This document shows, piece by piece, positions 6,029 to 7,204 of a stretch of 7,204 nucleotides of DNA. Location: NCBI GenBank assembly GCA_902492275.1, contig CABUKW010000146.1:1-7204 (forward strand), given 5' to 3'. The translations under genes were made by a program, and so were the position numbers. Positions within the stretch are counted from its first letter, which is position 1, and every line of letters begins with the position of its first letter. A model generated the notes under the pieces. That model was given only the letters and a program-made list of their open reading frames with translations. It ran no database searches and was not told the DNA's origin. The stretch comes from an uncultured Peptococcaceae bacterium. GTDB lineage: Bacteria; Bacillota; Peptococcia; Peptococcales; Peptococcaceae.

Positions 6029-6078
6029 AGATTAGAGCATGATTTTATGTTATGATAAAAGCAAAAAATTTCTAATCT
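6029..6078 (+). repeat. Inverted repeat upstream of the LysR-family gene
   Basis: AGATTAGA (6029-6036) and TCTAATCT (6071-6078) are a perfect 8-bp inverted repeat. Inside lie GC/GC (6037-6038 with 6061-6062) and TTTTAT/ATAAAA (6043-6048 with 6055-6060), so the whole can fold into one long imperfect hairpin. The right arm ends 5 bases before the GAGG ribosome binding site. It may be an autoregulatory operator or a leader structure affecting translation. Confidence 0.5.
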
Positions 6079-6089
6079 GAAGCGAGGGA

Positions 6090-7040
6090 ATGGTGTTGAG
6101 ACTAGAACAATTAGACTATTTGGTCACAATTTCTAAATGTAATTCTTTGAGTGAAGCCAGTGACCGATTGTTTATAACACAGCAATCTTTAGGGAAGGCA
6201 ATCAAGGATTTGGAGGATGAATTGGGCGTGCCGTTGCTGGTGCGCAGCAATAAAGGCTGCACGCTGACCTCGGAGGGCGAAGAAGCGGTACGGCAGGGCC
6301 GAGAGATTTTATTAAAGGCACATCAGCTAAAAAATACGTTTATGCAGGAAGCTGTGGAGATAAAAGGGGCTTTGACAATTTTATGCAGTCAAGTCATGTT
6401 TGCGGATGAGCTGCCTTTAGCGTTGGAATCCTTTTCAAGACAGTACAGTGAAGTGACCGTGAACGCGATGGAAAAAGACAGTTATTATATGCCGGTCTTG
6501 CATGAGCAATTGCTGCAGAAAAAAGATGAAATTGTCATCAGCATTTTTCATTTGCCGCAGGAAAGAACAATCGGCATAGAACGGATTCCCGAGCGTTTTC
6601 AGTTTCATCCGATTTATCGAACGCAGTGGTTGGCTTGTATGAATGCCAAAAATCATTTAGCCAAGTACAAGACGATTTCTATAGAAAATTTGTTGCGGGA
6701 GAAAATTATTGTAAGCTCTCCCGATTACCCTGAAATTGGACTGGATTATGCTATGCTGAGCTGTTACGGCGAGCCGCAGGTAAAAAAGGTAGTCAGCAAT
6801 CTGGAGTTGTTTTATACGGTTCTGGGAGAACTGGACAATTGTGTAGGTATCATTCCTGACGTATTGTTGAAACAGAAACGGGCTTCGGTATCGCCAAAGT
6901 TGGTTTGCCGGGAGATGAAGCCGAAGATTTATTCTACGGTTGGCTATTTGGTGGACAAGGCGCAAAGTGACCATGTTATCACGAAAAAATTTTTACAGCA
7001 TTTTGAAGAAGCCATAGAAAAGGTTGCCCACGGTTGGTGA
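6090..7040 (+). CDS. LysR-family transcriptional regulator
   Basis: This encodes a regulator of up to 316 residues. The N-terminal helix-turn-helix is clear (about residues 6-65): LEQLDYLVTISKCNSLSEAS, then RLFITQQSLGKAIKDLEDELG, then the family-like wing PLLVRSNKGCTLTSEGE. A linker helix (66-90) leads into a divergent C-terminal effector-binding domain (about 93-300), from which the ligand cannot be told. ATG 6090 is the outermost start, but GAGG at 6084-6087 leaves only 2 bases before it. GTG 6093 or TTG 6096 (giving MRLEQLDYL) have better spacing, so the protein may be one or two residues shorter. LysR proteins often control a divergent neighbour, but upstream is the terminator of the DeoR-family gene, so the target is not evident. 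It could regulate a distant locus or itself through the inverted repeat at 6029-6078. Confidence 0.92.
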   Translation: MVLRLEQLDYLVTISKCNSLSEASDRLFITQQSLGKAIKDLEDELGVPLLVRSNKGCTLTSEGEEAVRQGREILLKAHQLKNTFMQEAVEIKGALTILCSQVMFADELPLALESFSRQYSEVTVNAMEKDSYYMPVLHEQLLQKKDEIVISIFHLPQERTIGIERIPERFQFHPIYRTQWLACMNAKNHLAKYKTISIENLLREKIIVSSPDYPEIGLDYAMLSCYGEPQVKKVVSNLELFYTVLGELDNCVGIIPDVLLKQKRASVSPKLVCREMKPKIYSTVGYLVDKAQSDHVITKKFLQHFEEAIEKVAHGW

Positions 7041-7070
7041 TGTCTATGGCAGATTATGAGCATAAAAGCA

Positions 7071-7105
7071 GAAAAGCCGTTGGTGCGGCACACCAACGGC
7101 TTTTC
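7071..7105. terminator. Bidirectional terminator between convergent genes
   Basis: GAAAAGCCGTTGGTG (7071-7085) and CACCAACGGCTTTTC (7091-7105) form a perfect 15-bp stem with the 5-base loop CGGCA. A TTTT lies at the 3' foot on either strand, so it can end transcription of the LysR-family gene and of the minus-strand gene entering from the right. Confidence 0.85.
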
Positions 7106-7149
7106 AAAATAAGCAGAGATAAGCTTCAGCCTTTTATTAGTTTGGTTGC

Positions 7150-7204
7150 TTATTTCTGATGTTTCATAACTTCTTCTTCAACTAAATCAACTTCACAGTC
7201 CGTA
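7150..7204 (-). CDS. C-terminal end of an unidentified minus-strand gene (partial)
   Basis: On the minus strand the frame is open from the window edge and reads Thr-Asp-Cys-Glu-Val-Asp-Leu-Val-Glu-Glu-Glu-Val-Met-Lys-His-Gln-Lys before TAA (plus 7152-7150). The acidic tail with a lysine-rich end, and the terminator 45 bases beyond the stop, fit a real gene end that converges on the LysR-family gene. Only 17 codons are visible, too few to name a family, and a chance frame cannot be excluded. Confidence 0.5.
   Translation of the reverse strand, partial: TDCEVDLVEEEVMKHQK

Overview
The window looks like a stretch of chromosome from an anaerobic, low- to mid-GC member of the Bacillota. The reasons are strong AGGAGG-type ribosome binding sites, TTG and GTG starts, near-consensus sigma-A promoters, a yceD-rpmF pair, and a piece of a large 2-hydroxyacyl-CoA dehydratase activase-related protein typical of amino-acid or organic-acid fermenting anaerobes. 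A Negativicutes or Clostridia host is a guess. No phage, transposase, CRISPR array or plasmid gene is visible.

Region 1 (1-1586) holds the 3' part of an activase-related gene whose frame is broken near 216-225, so it reads as a pseudogene or a sequencing error. Region 2 (1587-2600) is a housekeeping unit: a perfect-consensus promoter, yceD (DUF177) with a TTG start, rpmF (ribosomal protein L32), and a terminator. Region 3 (2630-3093) is ssrA (tmRNA) with its own promoter, a clear (A)KNNNLALAA tag frame and a long hairpin terminator. From 3094 to 3303 there is no convincing gene, only a 12-bp direct repeat bracketing 138 bp and a possible decayed coding scrap.

Region 4 (3304-5897) is a divergent pair. 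On the minus strand is a CoA-acylating methylmalonate-semialdehyde-type dehydrogenase (MmsA/IolA family). On the plus strand is a DeoR-family regulator. The two promoters stand back to back in 234 bp with four phased TGGKTWRAT-like repeats. The arrangement recalls the iolA/iolR pairing of Bacillus subtilis, but no other inositol gene is in view. Region 5 (5898-7105) is a LysR-family regulator with an inverted repeat in its leader and a perfect 15-bp terminator. The last bases hold the C-terminal end of a convergent minus-strand gene that I cannot identify.

The regulator and dehydrogenase probably work together: the DeoR protein likely senses a phosphorylated or acyl metabolite and controls the dehydrogenase and itself. 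The remaining units appear independent, each with its own promoter or terminator. I found no clearly novel multi-gene system; the most interesting signals are the divergent operator region and the frame break.
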